Shown piece by piece: positions 1 to 9,096 of a DNA stretch of 64,000 nt. The notes under the pieces were generated by a model. That model made no database searches, had not been told where the DNA came from, and saw nothing but the letters and a program-made list of their open reading frames with translations. How positions within the stretch are numbered: position 1 is the stretch's first letter; every line of letters starts with the position of its first letter. This stretch comes from Planctomycetaceae bacterium. GTDB lineage: Bacteria; Planctomycetota; Planctomycetia; Pirellulales; PNKZ01. The DNA lies in assembly GCA_016793115.1 (NCBI GenBank), contig JAEUIN010000307.1, positions 1 to 64,000 on the forward strand, read 5' to 3'. A program made the position numbers and the translations under genes.

Positions 1-1
1 T

Positions 2-1393
2 GAGGAACGCCTGGGGTTGTTTGAGCTACGAATAAGCGGCGGGCCGGTCTGGGAATACTTGCGACTGCGCGTCTTCTATGACCTGGTGCGAACCTCCGGC
101 GCTCTGGAGATGAACGGCGCTCGTCGTCGCCCGACTTTGCGGGAAGCCGTGGGACTGGCACGTGGCGCTTGGGAATCGCTGCCGATCAGAGTTGCCGATC
201 TAGGGCAACGTGAGATCGTGTTTTTCGGCTACTCGCGTCGCGTTCAAGACCGCGACGGGCTGTGGTGCGACGCGCATGTCGATCCATTGCTCGCCGACCT
301 GCCGACGTCGCACATTTACGTTGAGCAACGCCATCGTCGACGGCGCTATCGGCCGATCGCGGGAGAAATCTTTCCCCACGACTATTTCGATGTACGCGTC
401 GCCGCGGCTCGACGCTTCTCGAAGTTCCGTCTGCGACCCTGCGAACGCACGGCTCTGAATCTTGTCGCTCATGAATTGGCCGAAGAGTTCGGAACGCACA
501 TCGACTTGGCGGACCTCGCCACGGCCGCGCTCGATCGGCGCCGACACCTCATTCCGCTCTATCGGCGGTTTTTTGAGGCGACCGGTGCGCGTCTCTTGGT
601 CGTTGTTTCGCCGAACGTCGCCGAATCGGCGGCGATTGAAGCGGCACGCTCGGCCGGCGTGCGTTCGGCTGAACTGCAGCACGGCGTGATCGCGCCGCTC
701 GATCCATGTTATTCCTATCCCGCCGGCTCCGCTCTCCAATGCCGTGCCGATGATCTCCTCTTGCTTGATCGTCGTTGGCGACGCAACGTCCGCGAGTTTC
801 GCGATGCCGGCTCGTTACACGTCGTCGGGTTCGCTCATTTTGAAAATGCTCGACCAAGAATCAACGCCCTCACGCGCCCGTCGCAAGCGGTGTTTCTCTC
901 GCAGCCGACGATCGGAGCCGCGCTATCACGATTCGCCGTCGAGCTTGCGCGCGATCCGCGATTCCGAAGGCCGATCGTTTATCGCCTCCATCCCGACGAA
1001 GCCGATTGGCGTAACGCGTATCCCTGGCTGGTCGACGCTCCAATTACGGTCGACGACGGTCGACAAACGAGCCTTTATGAGCTCATGGCCCGCTCCGACG
1101 TTCAAGTCGGCGCATACTCCTTTGCGCTTTACGAGGGTGCGGCTTTGGGGCTGACGACGTTCGTCGTCGACCTGCCGGGTAGTGAGGCCGTAGCGGACCT
1201 CGTCGCCGACGGTCTTGCGCAATCGGTCGCCACCCCGGACGACGTCGTCCGGGCAGCGGAGTCGTCTCACCGATCCGGCGTCGCCGGCTTGTTTCCATTC
1301 GATCCGCAAAACTCCTTCCGAAACTATTTGCGGAGCGTCGGACTCGAACGACCGGTGCCGTCACTGCCGGCAGGGCTCCGCCGCTCGGCTTGA
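2..1393 (+). CDS. Partial capsule-type glycosyltransferase-like protein (5' end outside window)
   Basis: The frame is open to the left edge: the codons before the TTG at 17 read E-E-R-L-G and join smoothly to the rest, so this is the C-terminal part (about 463 residues) of a longer protein, not one starting at 17. No signal peptide or membrane segment is visible. The C-terminal quarter carries YSFALYEGAALGLTTFVVD, like the donor-binding end of GT-B-type capsule and polysialic-acid transferases, and the centre has IVYRLHPDEADW, like the 'HP' segment of such enzymes. I infer a cytoplasmic enzyme extending or capping a surface polysaccharide. The specific sugar cannot be told. It heads a same-strand run of glycan genes. 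Confidence 0.6.
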   Translation, partial: EERLGLFELRISGGPVWEYLRLRVFYDLVRTSGALEMNGARRRPTLREAVGLARGAWESLPIRVADLGQREIVFFGYSRRVQDRDGLWCDAHVDPLLADLPTSHIYVEQRHRRRRYRPIAGEIFPHDYFDVRVAAARRFSKFRLRPCERTALNLVAHELAEEFGTHIDLADLATAALDRRRHLIPLYRRFFEATGARLLVVVSPNVAESAAIEAARSAGVRSAELQHGVIAPLDPCYSYPAGSALQCRADDLLLLDRRWRRNVREFRDAGSLHVVGFAHFENARPRINALTRPSQAVFLSQPTIGAALSRFAVELARDPRFRRPIVYRLHPDEADWRNAYPWLVDAPITVDDGRQTSLYELMARSDVQVGAYSFALYEGAALGLTTFVVDLPGSEAVADLVADGLAQSVATPDDVVRAAESSHRSGVAGLFPFDPQNSFRNYLRSVGLERPVPSLPAGLRRSA

Positions 1394-1484
1394 CCCTTGC
1401 AAAAAGCGTGTGTTAGAACCAAGCCGTCGCTGCCGGCGAACGCGCTCAAGGTGGAGCGCGAACTTATGCAAGGACGCTTCTTCC

Positions 1485-3302
1485 ATGGCACGCCTCGCCG
1501 AACTGTTTCGCCCACGCGCCGTTCGGCCGCCGCCGAACGCGAAGCGCGTGCTGTTCGTCGTACAAGAACGAATGCACTACCGCGAGCACGCCAAATTGGC
1601 GCTTGCGCTGCATGCCACGGGGCGATACGAAGCCGAGATCGCCGTCTTGTCGACCTACGACAAGGTGGAAGACGACCGCGCCGCCTCCGAGGCCGCGGGG
1701 GTTCCTTTCCATTTTCGCGCGCATGTCGCCTGGCGCCATCGCTTTGTCGCGGCGGTGATCCGCCGCCGCGAAGTTCTCGATCGTCGGCTGACGGCCGCCG
1801 GCTACCTGTCGCCGATCTCCGGCTCGCAAGCCGAGCGCCGTCACTTTCTCGATCTCTTTTTGCTCGACTTCTTGATTCGGCTTTGGAGCCGACCTGGCTT
1901 CCGAGCCCTGAAACGCGGCTGCGGCTGGATCTTTCTGCCGTTGCTTCTGGTCGCCGAGCGATTCGGACGGACTCCGAGCTTCGGTCCCGTCGACGCCTAT
2001 GACGCCTTCGCGCCTGTGCTGCTCTGGGGAGTGAGGCCGCTCGTGCGCACGACGTTCAACTCGCTGTTCTACGTCTACGACAAAATCTACGCCGCCTTAG
2101 AATACGCCTATGTCGAGCCGATTCGCGTCTTTCATTTCTACTACCGACGCGTAAAGTCGTTTCGGCGCCTCCTGCAGGCTCGGCAGATCAGTCTCGTTGT
2201 ATTGGCCGAAGACAACGTCGGGCACGGCACGGGAGCCTTCACGCGCGCCGCGGAGCAAATCGGTGTGCCGGTCGTCACGATTCCCTACACGATCGCCAAT
2301 GCTCGTGAGTTCGCCGAGTCGTATTTCGACGTCGCCGAACATCAACTCCGACATTGGCCGAATCGGCTGATCGCCCGCCGCTATCCCCAGTATGTTTATG
2401 AGCACCGCGGTCGGCGTTTGCTGCGGCTTCCCGGCTGGCATGCGCTCGCGCAAGAGCTTCTGCGGCTGGCGCCGCCTCGTCCTTGGGCGTACAACAGCGG
2501 CCGTAGCGCGGCCGTCGTCGTCGAAAGTGAACACACGGTCGAATACTATCGCAGATCGGGTCTGACGAGCGAACCCTTGCTGTCGCTCGGCGCGCTGTTC
2601 GACGACGACATCGCCGCCGTCGCCGCCGATGCCGACTCGCGCCGCCGTCTGCTGAATGTTCGCTACGGGCTCGATCCGACCAAGCCGCTGCTGGTCTGTG
2701 CGCTGCCGCCGAACCAATTGCCTTCTCGTCCCCGCTGTGCCTTCCGCACGTTCGACGATCTCGTCCGAGCCTGGATTCGGCCGCTGGCGGAACTCAAGAA
2801 TTACAACGTCGTCGTCAGCTTGCATCCGCGCTTGAATCGCGAGGCCATGCAGTTCATCGAAGACGAGTTCGGCTTGCCGATCATCGCCGGCCCGACGTCG
2901 GAATTGGTGCCGCTTTGCGATCTCTACGTCGCCAGCGTCTCGGCGACGATTCGTTGGGCGCTCGCCTGCGGGAAGCCGGTGATCAATTACGACGTGTTCG
3001 AGTATCGCTACGACGACTACGACGATGCCCGCGGCCTCATCACGCTCTACACGCATCGCGACTACCGAACTTTTCTCCTTCGGGTCGACGATAACTCGGC
3101 TCATCGCGAACAACTGCAGGAGTTCGCCGAGGCCGATCGGCGTCGTTGGGGCAACTTCGACGGCGGCGCGGTGGCGCGAATCATTGAATTGTTCGATGTT
3201 CTCTGTCAGAAATCCGGTACCTCCAGTCATGCGCACGGCCGTCATCGGGCTGGGCCGCATGGGTTTGCGTCATCTTCAAGTCGCGCTCTCGAAGCGGCTT
3301 GA
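1485..3302 (+). CDS. Surface polysaccharide biosynthesis protein, GT-B-like
   Basis: 605 residues starting at ATG 1485 (MARLAELFRP), 91 bases after the previous stop. The frame is open further upstream but that stretch overlaps the preceding gene and looks non-coding. A first Rossmann-like half opens with KRVLFVVQERMHYREH; the C-terminal half has VVSLHPRLNREAM and ATIRWALACGKPVINYD, a pattern seen in UDP-GlcNAc-epimerase-like and capsule glycosyltransferase folds. No export signal is seen. I infer a cytoplasmic glycosyltransferase or nucleotide-sugar enzyme for surface glycan; substrate unknown. The last 74 bases overlap the next gene in another frame, and the tail there (Ser/His/Arg-rich) looks low in information. 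Confidence 0.6.
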   Translation: MARLAELFRPRAVRPPPNAKRVLFVVQERMHYREHAKLALALHATGRYEAEIAVLSTYDKVEDDRAASEAAGVPFHFRAHVAWRHRFVAAVIRRREVLDRRLTAAGYLSPISGSQAERRHFLDLFLLDFLIRLWSRPGFRALKRGCGWIFLPLLLVAERFGRTPSFGPVDAYDAFAPVLLWGVRPLVRTTFNSLFYVYDKIYAALEYAYVEPIRVFHFYYRRVKSFRRLLQARQISLVVLAEDNVGHGTGAFTRAAEQIGVPVVTIPYTIANAREFAESYFDVAEHQLRHWPNRLIARRYPQYVYEHRGRRLLRLPGWHALAQELLRLAPPRPWAYNSGRSAAVVVESEHTVEYYRRSGLTSEPLLSLGALFDDDIAAVAADADSRRRLLNVRYGLDPTKPLLVCALPPNQLPSRPRCAFRTFDDLVRAWIRPLAELKNYNVVVSLHPRLNREAMQFIEDEFGLPIIAGPTSELVPLCDLYVASVSATIRWALACGKPVINYDVFEYRYDDYDDARGLITLYTHRDYRTFLLRVDDNSAHREQLQEFAEADRRRWGNFDGGAVARIIELFDVLCQKSGTSSHAHGRHRAGPHGFASSSSRALEAA

Positions 3303-4242
3303 GATCGTCGGCCTTTGCGATTCCTCGCCCGCCGCCCTCGATAACGCCGTCGCCGAGCACGGCCTCGCTCGAAGTCTGATCTATAACGACTTCGCGACGC
3401 TGCTGCGCGCCGCGGCGCCCGAGTGCGTCGTCATCGCCACGCATGCCCCGTCGCATGCCGAACTCGTGTGTGCGGCGGCCGAAAACGGGGCGACGCACAT
3501 TTTTTGTGAGAAGCCCGCCGCCGTTTCGCTGGCCCAATGCGACCAGATGATCGAAGTTTGTCGGCGATACGGCGCGCGCCTTGCCGTGAATCACCAAATG
3601 CGCTACATGGAGCAATACCGCCTGCCCAAGCGACTACTCAGTTCGGCGGAGTTCGGTGGCTTCTCTTCGGCGACGTTCGTTACCGGGAACATCGGCCTAG
3701 CGATGAACGGCACGCACTATGTGGAAGCGTTTCACTACTTGGCGGACGAACCGACCTCGGAAGTCGCCGCGAGGCTTGCCCCGCAAAGCGGCTCGAATCC
3801 TCGCGGAGCGGCGTTCCGCGATGCGGCGGGCTTCATTCGGCTCACGACCGCTTTCGGACGCCGGATGACGCTGGAGTGCGGCGACGACCTCGGCCACGGC
3901 TGCCAAGCCGTCTACGCCGCGCGCAACGGCGTCATCTACGTCGATGAGTTGGCCGGCCGCATCCGCTCGTCGGTACGTCTTTCCACGCATCGCGATTTGC
4001 CGACGACGCGCTACGGAATGCCCGCCGAGATCAACGAAGGCGAAATTGCGCCGGCCGATGCGCTCACGCCGACCCGCGCCGTGCTCGACGACCTGCTCGC
4101 CGACGGCGACTATCCGACGGGCGAATCCGGCCGGGCGGCGCTGGCCGCGATCGTCGCGGCCCATGTCTCCAGCGAAGCGGGAGGCGTCGCCGTGCGCATC
4201 GACGACGGATTGCCGCGCGAGCGTTGTTTTCCCTGGGCCTAA
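3229..4242 (+). CDS. Gfo/Idh/MocA family oxidoreductase
   Basis: 337 residues. The N-terminus MRTAVIGLGRMGLRHLQ is a Rossmann NAD(P)-binding segment (GxGxxG), so the start cannot lie later than ATG 3229 even though it overlaps the preceding gene by 74 bases. Next comes the family's CEKPAA segment (the EKP lysine) near residue 90 and a C-terminal alpha/beta substrate domain with NGTHYVEAFHYL, where the histidines resemble the catalytic region of sugar dehydrogenases. Family members oxidise or reduce sugars or sugar nucleotides; some act in amino-sugar and nonulosonate clusters. The substrate is not readable here. It probably serves the surrounding glycan pathway. Confidence 0.8.
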   Translation: MRTAVIGLGRMGLRHLQVALSKRLEIVGLCDSSPAALDNAVAEHGLARSLIYNDFATLLRAAAPECVVIATHAPSHAELVCAAAENGATHIFCEKPAAVSLAQCDQMIEVCRRYGARLAVNHQMRYMEQYRLPKRLLSSAEFGGFSSATFVTGNIGLAMNGTHYVEAFHYLADEPTSEVAARLAPQSGSNPRGAAFRDAAGFIRLTTAFGRRMTLECGDDLGHGCQAVYAARNGVIYVDELAGRIRSSVRLSTHRDLPTTRYGMPAEINEGEIAPADALTPTRAVLDDLLADGDYPTGESGRAALAAIVAAHVSSEAGGVAVRIDDGLPRERCFPWA

Positions 4243-4277
4243 TCATTTTCACGGGCGCTTGGTGCGAGCGAACTGAT

Positions 4278-5855
4278 ATGCGAGCTTTCTACGTCGAATG
4301 TTCGGCTCCCTTCTGGCGCACGGTGGCCCAAACGCTGGCCCGCGAAGCGGGGATCGTCCCCGTCTATTGGACCGGATTGATGCGCTACGCCGACGACCTG
4401 CGCGGCGACTTTCCCGACCTAGTCTATCACGATTGCATCCGCGCTAAGTATTCGCTGCCCGAACTTGCCGACGATCGTTTACCGCGCGTCGGTTGGACTT
4501 CCGAGATGGAGTCGATCTGGAACGAAGAGGCGCAAGCCGTTTACGACATGATGAGCCGCTTCGACTTCAATAAGCAGTTTTCATTCGAAGAACGCCGTCG
4601 CTATTTTCGGCGCGTGCTGTGCTATTGGACGGCGGTCGTCGACGAGTTCCGTCCGGAGATTCTCATTTTTCCCAACCCGCCTCATACGGCGTACGACTAC
4701 GTGCTGTACGCCATTTGCCGCAAGCGGGGCGTCGAGACGGTGATGTTCGACGAAGCGGCGATCTATCGCCGTTACAAGCTGAACCTCACTTTGCGCGATA
4801 TCGAATCGGGCGACGAGGATTTGCGCTCCACCTACCAAACGCTGCTCGACCAAGACGACGGCTCGCCGGTGGTCCTATCGCCCGAAGTGGCGCAGTATCT
4901 AGCCGATCTGCGTCGCGACTACGGCGTGGCGCGTCCGATCGGCGAGAAACTTGTCGACGTCGATTCGCTCGAACGGTCGACTTGGCGCTATCAAAAGGCG
5001 TATGCCCGACACTTGTGGAACATGTTCCACCGTGATTGGCTCGAGTATCGCGGGCGCGTCCCCGTCGATCGTACGTGGCTGACTTCGTGCTACAAACAAT
5101 TCGATCGGTTGTTGGAAGACTCATTTACGGAGCCGTTTTCGCGTATCCGTTTCGAGCACCAGCAGTGGTATTGGCGGCGGCGGGCTAAGCGACGAAAAGC
5201 GGAATATGAATCGCTCTGCCGACGCCCCGACGCCGAACGCCCGTTCGTCTATGTCGCCCTCGCCGGTCAACCGGAGCGCACCAGCAATCCGCAAGGCGGT
5301 TGCTTTACGGATCAAACGCTCATGGTTCGGCAGCTTTCCGAGGCGGTGCCGCGTGATTGGCAAGTTCTCGTCAAGGAACACCCGAACCAATTCAACGAGG
5401 TGTTTCTGGGGCACATGTGTCGGTCGCAGACGTTCTATCGTGATTTGGCGGCCATGCCGAACGTTCGGCTGTTGCCGCCGCATGAGTCTCCTTTTCAGTG
5501 GATGGATCGAGCCCAGGCCGTGGCGACGATCGCCGGCACGACCGGTTGGGAAGCCGTCGTGCGGGGAGTTCCCGCTTTGACGTTCGGAGCCGCATGGTAT
5601 CGCGACTGCGAAGGAGTCTTTTCGGCCACGACGTTTTTTCAATGCCGTGATGCTTTGGAGCGAATCCGCGGCGGCTATCGCGTCGATCGGCATAAAGTGG
5701 ACTTGTTCGTGCGCGCCGCGGAACTCTCCTGTTTTGAAGGTCTTGCCGATCCGCTCCCTCATTGGTGGACCGGGCTCACCGACGAGGAAAACGGCGAGCG
5801 AATTGCTCGCCGGATTCTCCGCGTGACGGCAAACTCGGCGTCCGTCGTCGGCTGA
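4278..5855 (+). CDS. Capsule polysaccharide biosynthesis protein (capsule-synthesis-type transferase)
   Basis: 525 residues from ATG 4278 (MRAFYVECSAPFWRT); a longer reading from 4224 would overlap the previous gene and adds an unrelated tail. The C-terminal third has WQVLVKEHPNQF and TIAGTTGWEAVVRGVPALTF, matching the 'HP' and 'TGWEA..G.P.L.FG' signature of the KpsS/KpsC-like capsule synthesis family, which uses CMP-Kdo or similar donors in the cytoplasm. The N-terminal part carries no membrane helix. A role adding a nonulosonate or Kdo-like residue would fit the legB, legC and neuB genes elsewhere in the window, but that is inference. Confidence 0.72.
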   Translation: MRAFYVECSAPFWRTVAQTLAREAGIVPVYWTGLMRYADDLRGDFPDLVYHDCIRAKYSLPELADDRLPRVGWTSEMESIWNEEAQAVYDMMSRFDFNKQFSFEERRRYFRRVLCYWTAVVDEFRPEILIFPNPPHTAYDYVLYAICRKRGVETVMFDEAAIYRRYKLNLTLRDIESGDEDLRSTYQTLLDQDDGSPVVLSPEVAQYLADLRRDYGVARPIGEKLVDVDSLERSTWRYQKAYARHLWNMFHRDWLEYRGRVPVDRTWLTSCYKQFDRLLEDSFTEPFSRIRFEHQQWYWRRRAKRRKAEYESLCRRPDAERPFVYVALAGQPERTSNPQGGCFTDQTLMVRQLSEAVPRDWQVLVKEHPNQFNEVFLGHMCRSQTFYRDLAAMPNVRLLPPHESPFQWMDRAQAVATIAGTTGWEAVVRGVPALTFGAAWYRDCEGVFSATTFFQCRDALERIRGGYRVDRHKVDLFVRAAELSCFEGLADPLPHWWTGLTDEENGERIARRILRVTANSASVVG

Positions 5856-5910
5856 CGGCCGGAGCCGGCTGCGTACAACCCTTTCCTCATGATTAAGTTG
5901 GACTTTGTTG

Positions 5911-6873
5911 ATGTTACCGATTGCGATCGTGGGTGCGGGCAATATGGCTCGCGAGCACATTCGAGCCTTTGCGAGTTTGCCCGGCGTCGCCGTGGCGGGA
6001 ATCACAAGCCGGACACGTGCGCGTGCCGAATCGCTGGCGGCCGAGTTTGGGATTCGTCATGTTTGTGATTCGATCGACGAACTGCACCAGGCGACCGGCG
6101 CCGTTCTATGCGTCTCGACGGTTTTCGAGACGGCCATGCGCGACGTGGCGATCGAATGTTGTCGGTATCCTTGGACGGTGCTGCTCGAAAAACCCCCGGG
6201 AATCGATTTAGCGGCGGCAGTGGAGATTGACTCCGCCGCGAAAGAGCGGGGCAGGACCGTCTTGGTGGGATTGAACCGACGTTTTCTGTCCGCCACGCGC
6301 GCCGCTTTAAACGATTTGGCATCGTGCCCGGGACCGCGGTTCATTCATGTGCAAGATCAGCAAAGTCTGGCAGTGGCACACGACTTGAATCATCCGCCGG
6401 AAGTCGTCGCCCGTTGGATGTATGCGAACTCGATCCATCTCGTCGACTACCTGCGATGTTTCGGACGCGGCAGAGTGAACGACGTCCAATTGTTGTCGCC
6501 GCCTCCCAACGGGCTCGACGTCGTCGTCGCGAGAGTCGTGTTTTCCAGCGGCGATGTCGGTCTTTATGAAGCCGTGTGGGATGGGCCCGGGCCTTGGGCG
6601 GCGACTGTGACGACTTCGACCAAACGCTGGGAACTGCGGCCGCTCGAGCAAGCTCGCTACCAAATGACCGGCGAACGTCGCTTAGTTGACGTCGCCGTAA
6701 ACGACGATGACGTGCAATTCAAGCCGGGCTTCAAACGGCAGGCGGAACATGCCGTCGCCGCCGCGTGCCGACTGCCGAATGAATCGACGACGCTTACCGA
6801 AGCATTGGAGACCATGCAGTTGATTCAAGCGATCTACCGACCCAAGCAGGCCCCGGCGGGAGCGCTCGTGTGA
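5911..6873 (+). CDS. Gfo/Idh/MocA family oxidoreductase (second copy)
   Basis: 320 residues. ATG 5911 (MLPIAIVGAGNMAREH) is preferred; two TTG codons just upstream are in frame but add nothing. GAGNMA is the dinucleotide-binding loop; LLEKPPGID near residue 90 is the family's EKP motif, and NSIHLVDYLRCFG is the substrate-domain His-x3-Asp region. Like the gene at 3229, it should oxidise or reduce a sugar or sugar nucleotide. The two copies are clearly distinct in sequence, so they probably catalyse different steps, not redundant ones. Its 3' end overlaps the next gene by four bases (GTGA), implying translational coupling. Confidence 0.8.
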   Translation: MLPIAIVGAGNMAREHIRAFASLPGVAVAGITSRTRARAESLAAEFGIRHVCDSIDELHQATGAVLCVSTVFETAMRDVAIECCRYPWTVLLEKPPGIDLAAAVEIDSAAKERGRTVLVGLNRRFLSATRAALNDLASCPGPRFIHVQDQQSLAVAHDLNHPPEVVARWMYANSIHLVDYLRCFGRGRVNDVQLLSPPPNGLDVVVARVVFSSGDVGLYEAVWDGPGPWAATVTTSTKRWELRPLEQARYQMTGERRLVDVAVNDDDVQFKPGFKRQAEHAVAAACRLPNESTTLTEALETMQLIQAIYRPKQAPAGALV

Positions 6874-7862
6874 AGCCGCGAGTAGCCATTTTGTTGGCGA
6901 CCTACAACGGCGCAGTCTATTTACCGGAGTTGCTGGCCGGCTTGCGGCGGCAAACTTGGTCCGACTATCGGCTCATCGTCCGAGACGACGGCTCAGTCGA
7001 CGCGACGCGCATGATCATCGCGGAAGCGGCCGAAGACGACGATCGATTCCAAGTGCTCGACGACGCCGCCGAACGGTTCGGCCCGGCGCAGAACTTCGGC
7101 CGCCTCCTACAGGCCGCTTACGACGGCGGTGCGGATTACGCTCTGTTCGCCGATCAGGACGATGTTTGGTTCGACGATAAGACGGCGCGGCTCCTGCAAG
7201 CAGCCGTCGCCGCAGGCCGTGATTCCGGCCCGGATTGCCCCGTCTTGGTTCATAGCGACTTGATCGTCGTCGATGAAAGGCTGCGCCTACGGCATCCGTC
7301 GCTCAAGAGGTTTGCCGGTCAACGAAGCGATGCGAGCGACCCGCGCCGGAGTTTGTTGGCGGCGAATCATGTCACAGGTTGTGCGACGCTCGTCAATCGC
7401 GCCCTGATGCGCATCGCGCTTCCGTTTCCGCGGCAAATTGTGATGCACGACTGGTGGGTCGCTCAATGCGCTGCGACGGCGGGAACAATCCGCTATCTGC
7501 CCGAGCCGACGATGCAATATCGACTGCATTCCGGCAACACGCTCGGCTTGCCGAGCCTCTCGGAAAAACTCAACGTGTTGCGCCGCGAAGTGCGAACTGA
7601 TTGGCGGCGCCGCGTCGACGAAACCGCCTTGGCGATCGACCAAGTGCGAGCGCTGAAGTCGCGCCTGGAGCAATTAACTTCGGCAACGACCGATGAATCG
7701 CTCGCGATCGTAAATGCGTTCCTCGCGGCGATCGACGGCAAACAAGCGGCTTGGCGGAAACTCGCGGCCTTGCGAAACGCCGGGATGCTTCATATCGGCT
7801 TTTTGCGGCAGGCCGCGTTTGGCGCGAAGCTGTGGGCTCTCGATCGTCGTAAGGTCGCGTAG
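6870..7862 (+). CDS. GT2 family glycosyltransferase (rhamnosyltransferase-like)
   Basis: 330 residues starting at GTG 6870, overlapping the stop of the upstream oxidoreductase (GTGA). The N-terminus VAILLATYNGAVYLPE is the GT-A nucleotide-binding strand; VRDDGSVDAT and LFADQDDVWFDDKT carry the acidic metal and nucleotide-binding residues, and MHDWWVAQ lies in the acceptor half. These are typical of rhamnosyl- and other hexosyltransferases of O-antigen clusters. No transmembrane segment, so it acts at the cytoplasmic face on a lipid-linked or nucleotide-activated acceptor. It ends the + strand unit, nine bases from the convergent legC stop. Confidence 0.85.
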   Translation: MKPRVAILLATYNGAVYLPELLAGLRRQTWSDYRLIVRDDGSVDATRMIIAEAAEDDDRFQVLDDAAERFGPAQNFGRLLQAAYDGGADYALFADQDDVWFDDKTARLLQAAVAAGRDSGPDCPVLVHSDLIVVDERLRLRHPSLKRFAGQRSDASDPRRSLLAANHVTGCATLVNRALMRIALPFPRQIVMHDWWVAQCAATAGTIRYLPEPTMQYRLHSGNTLGLPSLSEKLNVLRREVRTDWRRRVDETALAIDQVRALKSRLEQLTSATTDESLAIVNAFLAAIDGKQAAWRKLAALRNAGMLHIGFLRQAAFGAKLWALDRRKVA

Positions 7863-7871
7863 TTCAAGTCG

Positions 7872-9089
7872 CTACACGGACGGGACGATGTCGCGAATTG
7901 TCCGCGACAGATTCGCCGCCTCATGAACCGCTGCAATGACTCGGCCGATCTGAACTTCGCTCAAGTCGACGGAGCTCGGCAAGCTGACTGCTTCGGCATA
8001 GAGTCGGTCGGCGATCGGGCACGGAGGATTGTCGCCGCTGCGATGCACGGCGGACCGATGCATCGGTTCCCACAGCGGTCGGCTCTGAATACCGTGCTCG
8101 TCGAGAAGGCGAATCAAGTCTCGACTTCCGATTCCGAATCGCTCGGCATCAACTAGCACGGTCGATAGCCAGCAGCTGCCGTGGGCCCAGCGAGCCGACG
8201 GCATAAACCGAATGCCCGGCGTCGTTTCGAAAGCGAATTGGTAGGCGGCGGCAATCCGTCGTTTCGCAGCCAAGTGATCGTCGAGCTGCTCCAGTTGGGC
8301 GCATCCCAACGCCGCTTGCAGGTTCGAGAGGCGGTAGTTGTAAGCCAATTCCGAATGCACAAACTCCACCGGATCGTCTTTCGCTTGAGTGCTAAGACGT
8401 CGCGCGTGCTCCGCCCAATCGTCGCGATCGGTCACGAGCATACCGCCGCCGCCGGAGGTGATGAGCTTGTTGCCGTTGAAGCTCAAGCAACCGATATGGG
8501 CCAAGTTGCCGGCCGGTCGGCCTCGATAACTTGCTCCCAAACTTTCGGCGGCATCCTCGATAAGCGCCAGGTGATAGCGGTCGGCAATTTCGCGAAGCGC
8601 CTCGAAATCCGCGGGGTGGCCGAGAATGTCGGCGGCGACGATTGCGCTGACTCGGCGACCGTTGGAGCGGCGGATCAGTCGTCCGTTCTCGAAACGGCAT
8701 TCGTCGCGGCAAAAGTCGGCGACGAGTTGAGGATCGATCTGCCAAGTCGCCGGCTCGGCGTCGATCGGAACGGCCCGCGCGCCGCAATAGCGGACGGAGT
8801 TTGCCGTCGCGATGAACGTCAGCGTCGAGACAAGGACGTCGTCGCCGCTTTGCACGCCGGCCGCCAAGAGCGCGATATGCAACGCCGCCGTGCCGCTCGA
8901 CGTCGCCACGGCATGCTTCGCGCCTAAACGTTGCGCCGTCATTTGCTCAAAGCGCTCGACATACGAGCCGACGGAAGATACCCAGCCTGTGTCGAGGCAA
9001 TCTTTCACATACTTCCAAGCGTTGCCGCCGATGACGGGCGTGCACAACGGTATCGGTTCGCGCGCGGCGGAGTCGGGCGTGTGAGCCAT
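7872..9089 (-). CDS. legC: LegC-type PLP-dependent sugar nucleotide aminotransferase
   Basis: 405 residues, full length for the DegT/DnrJ/EryC1/StrS aminotransferases. The opening IPLCTPVIGGNAWKYVKDCL and TGWVSSVGSYVERFE are hallmarks of the LegC subgroup, which transaminates a UDP-4-keto-6-deoxy-GlcNAc-type sugar on the way to legionaminic acid. EDAAESLG (residues 178-185) and SFNGNKL with Lys208 as the PLP Schiff-base lysine are present. It sits seven bases downstream of legB in the same unit, so the dehydratase product can pass straight to it. An aminotransferase for a different 4-amino sugar remains possible. Confidence 0.85.
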   Translation of the reverse strand: MAHTPDSAAREPIPLCTPVIGGNAWKYVKDCLDTGWVSSVGSYVERFEQMTAQRLGAKHAVATSSGTAALHIALLAAGVQSGDDVLVSTLTFIATANSVRYCGARAVPIDAEPATWQIDPQLVADFCRDECRFENGRLIRRSNGRRVSAIVAADILGHPADFEALREIADRYHLALIEDAAESLGASYRGRPAGNLAHIGCLSFNGNKLITSGGGGMLVTDRDDWAEHARRLSTQAKDDPVEFVHSELAYNYRLSNLQAALGCAQLEQLDDHLAAKRRIAAAYQFAFETTPGIRFMPSARWAHGSCWLSTVLVDAERFGIGSRDLIRLLDEHGIQSRPLWEPMHRSAVHRSGDNPPCPIADRLYAEAVSLPSSVDLSEVQIGRVIAAVHEAANLSRTIRDIVPSV

Positions 9090-9096
9090 GGATCGC

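Noticed and set aside
2097..3260. Long open frame on the minus strand
   Set aside because: It is antisense to two clear glycan genes and its translation is Arg/Gln/Val-rich without any motif; such frames are common in G+C-rich DNA.
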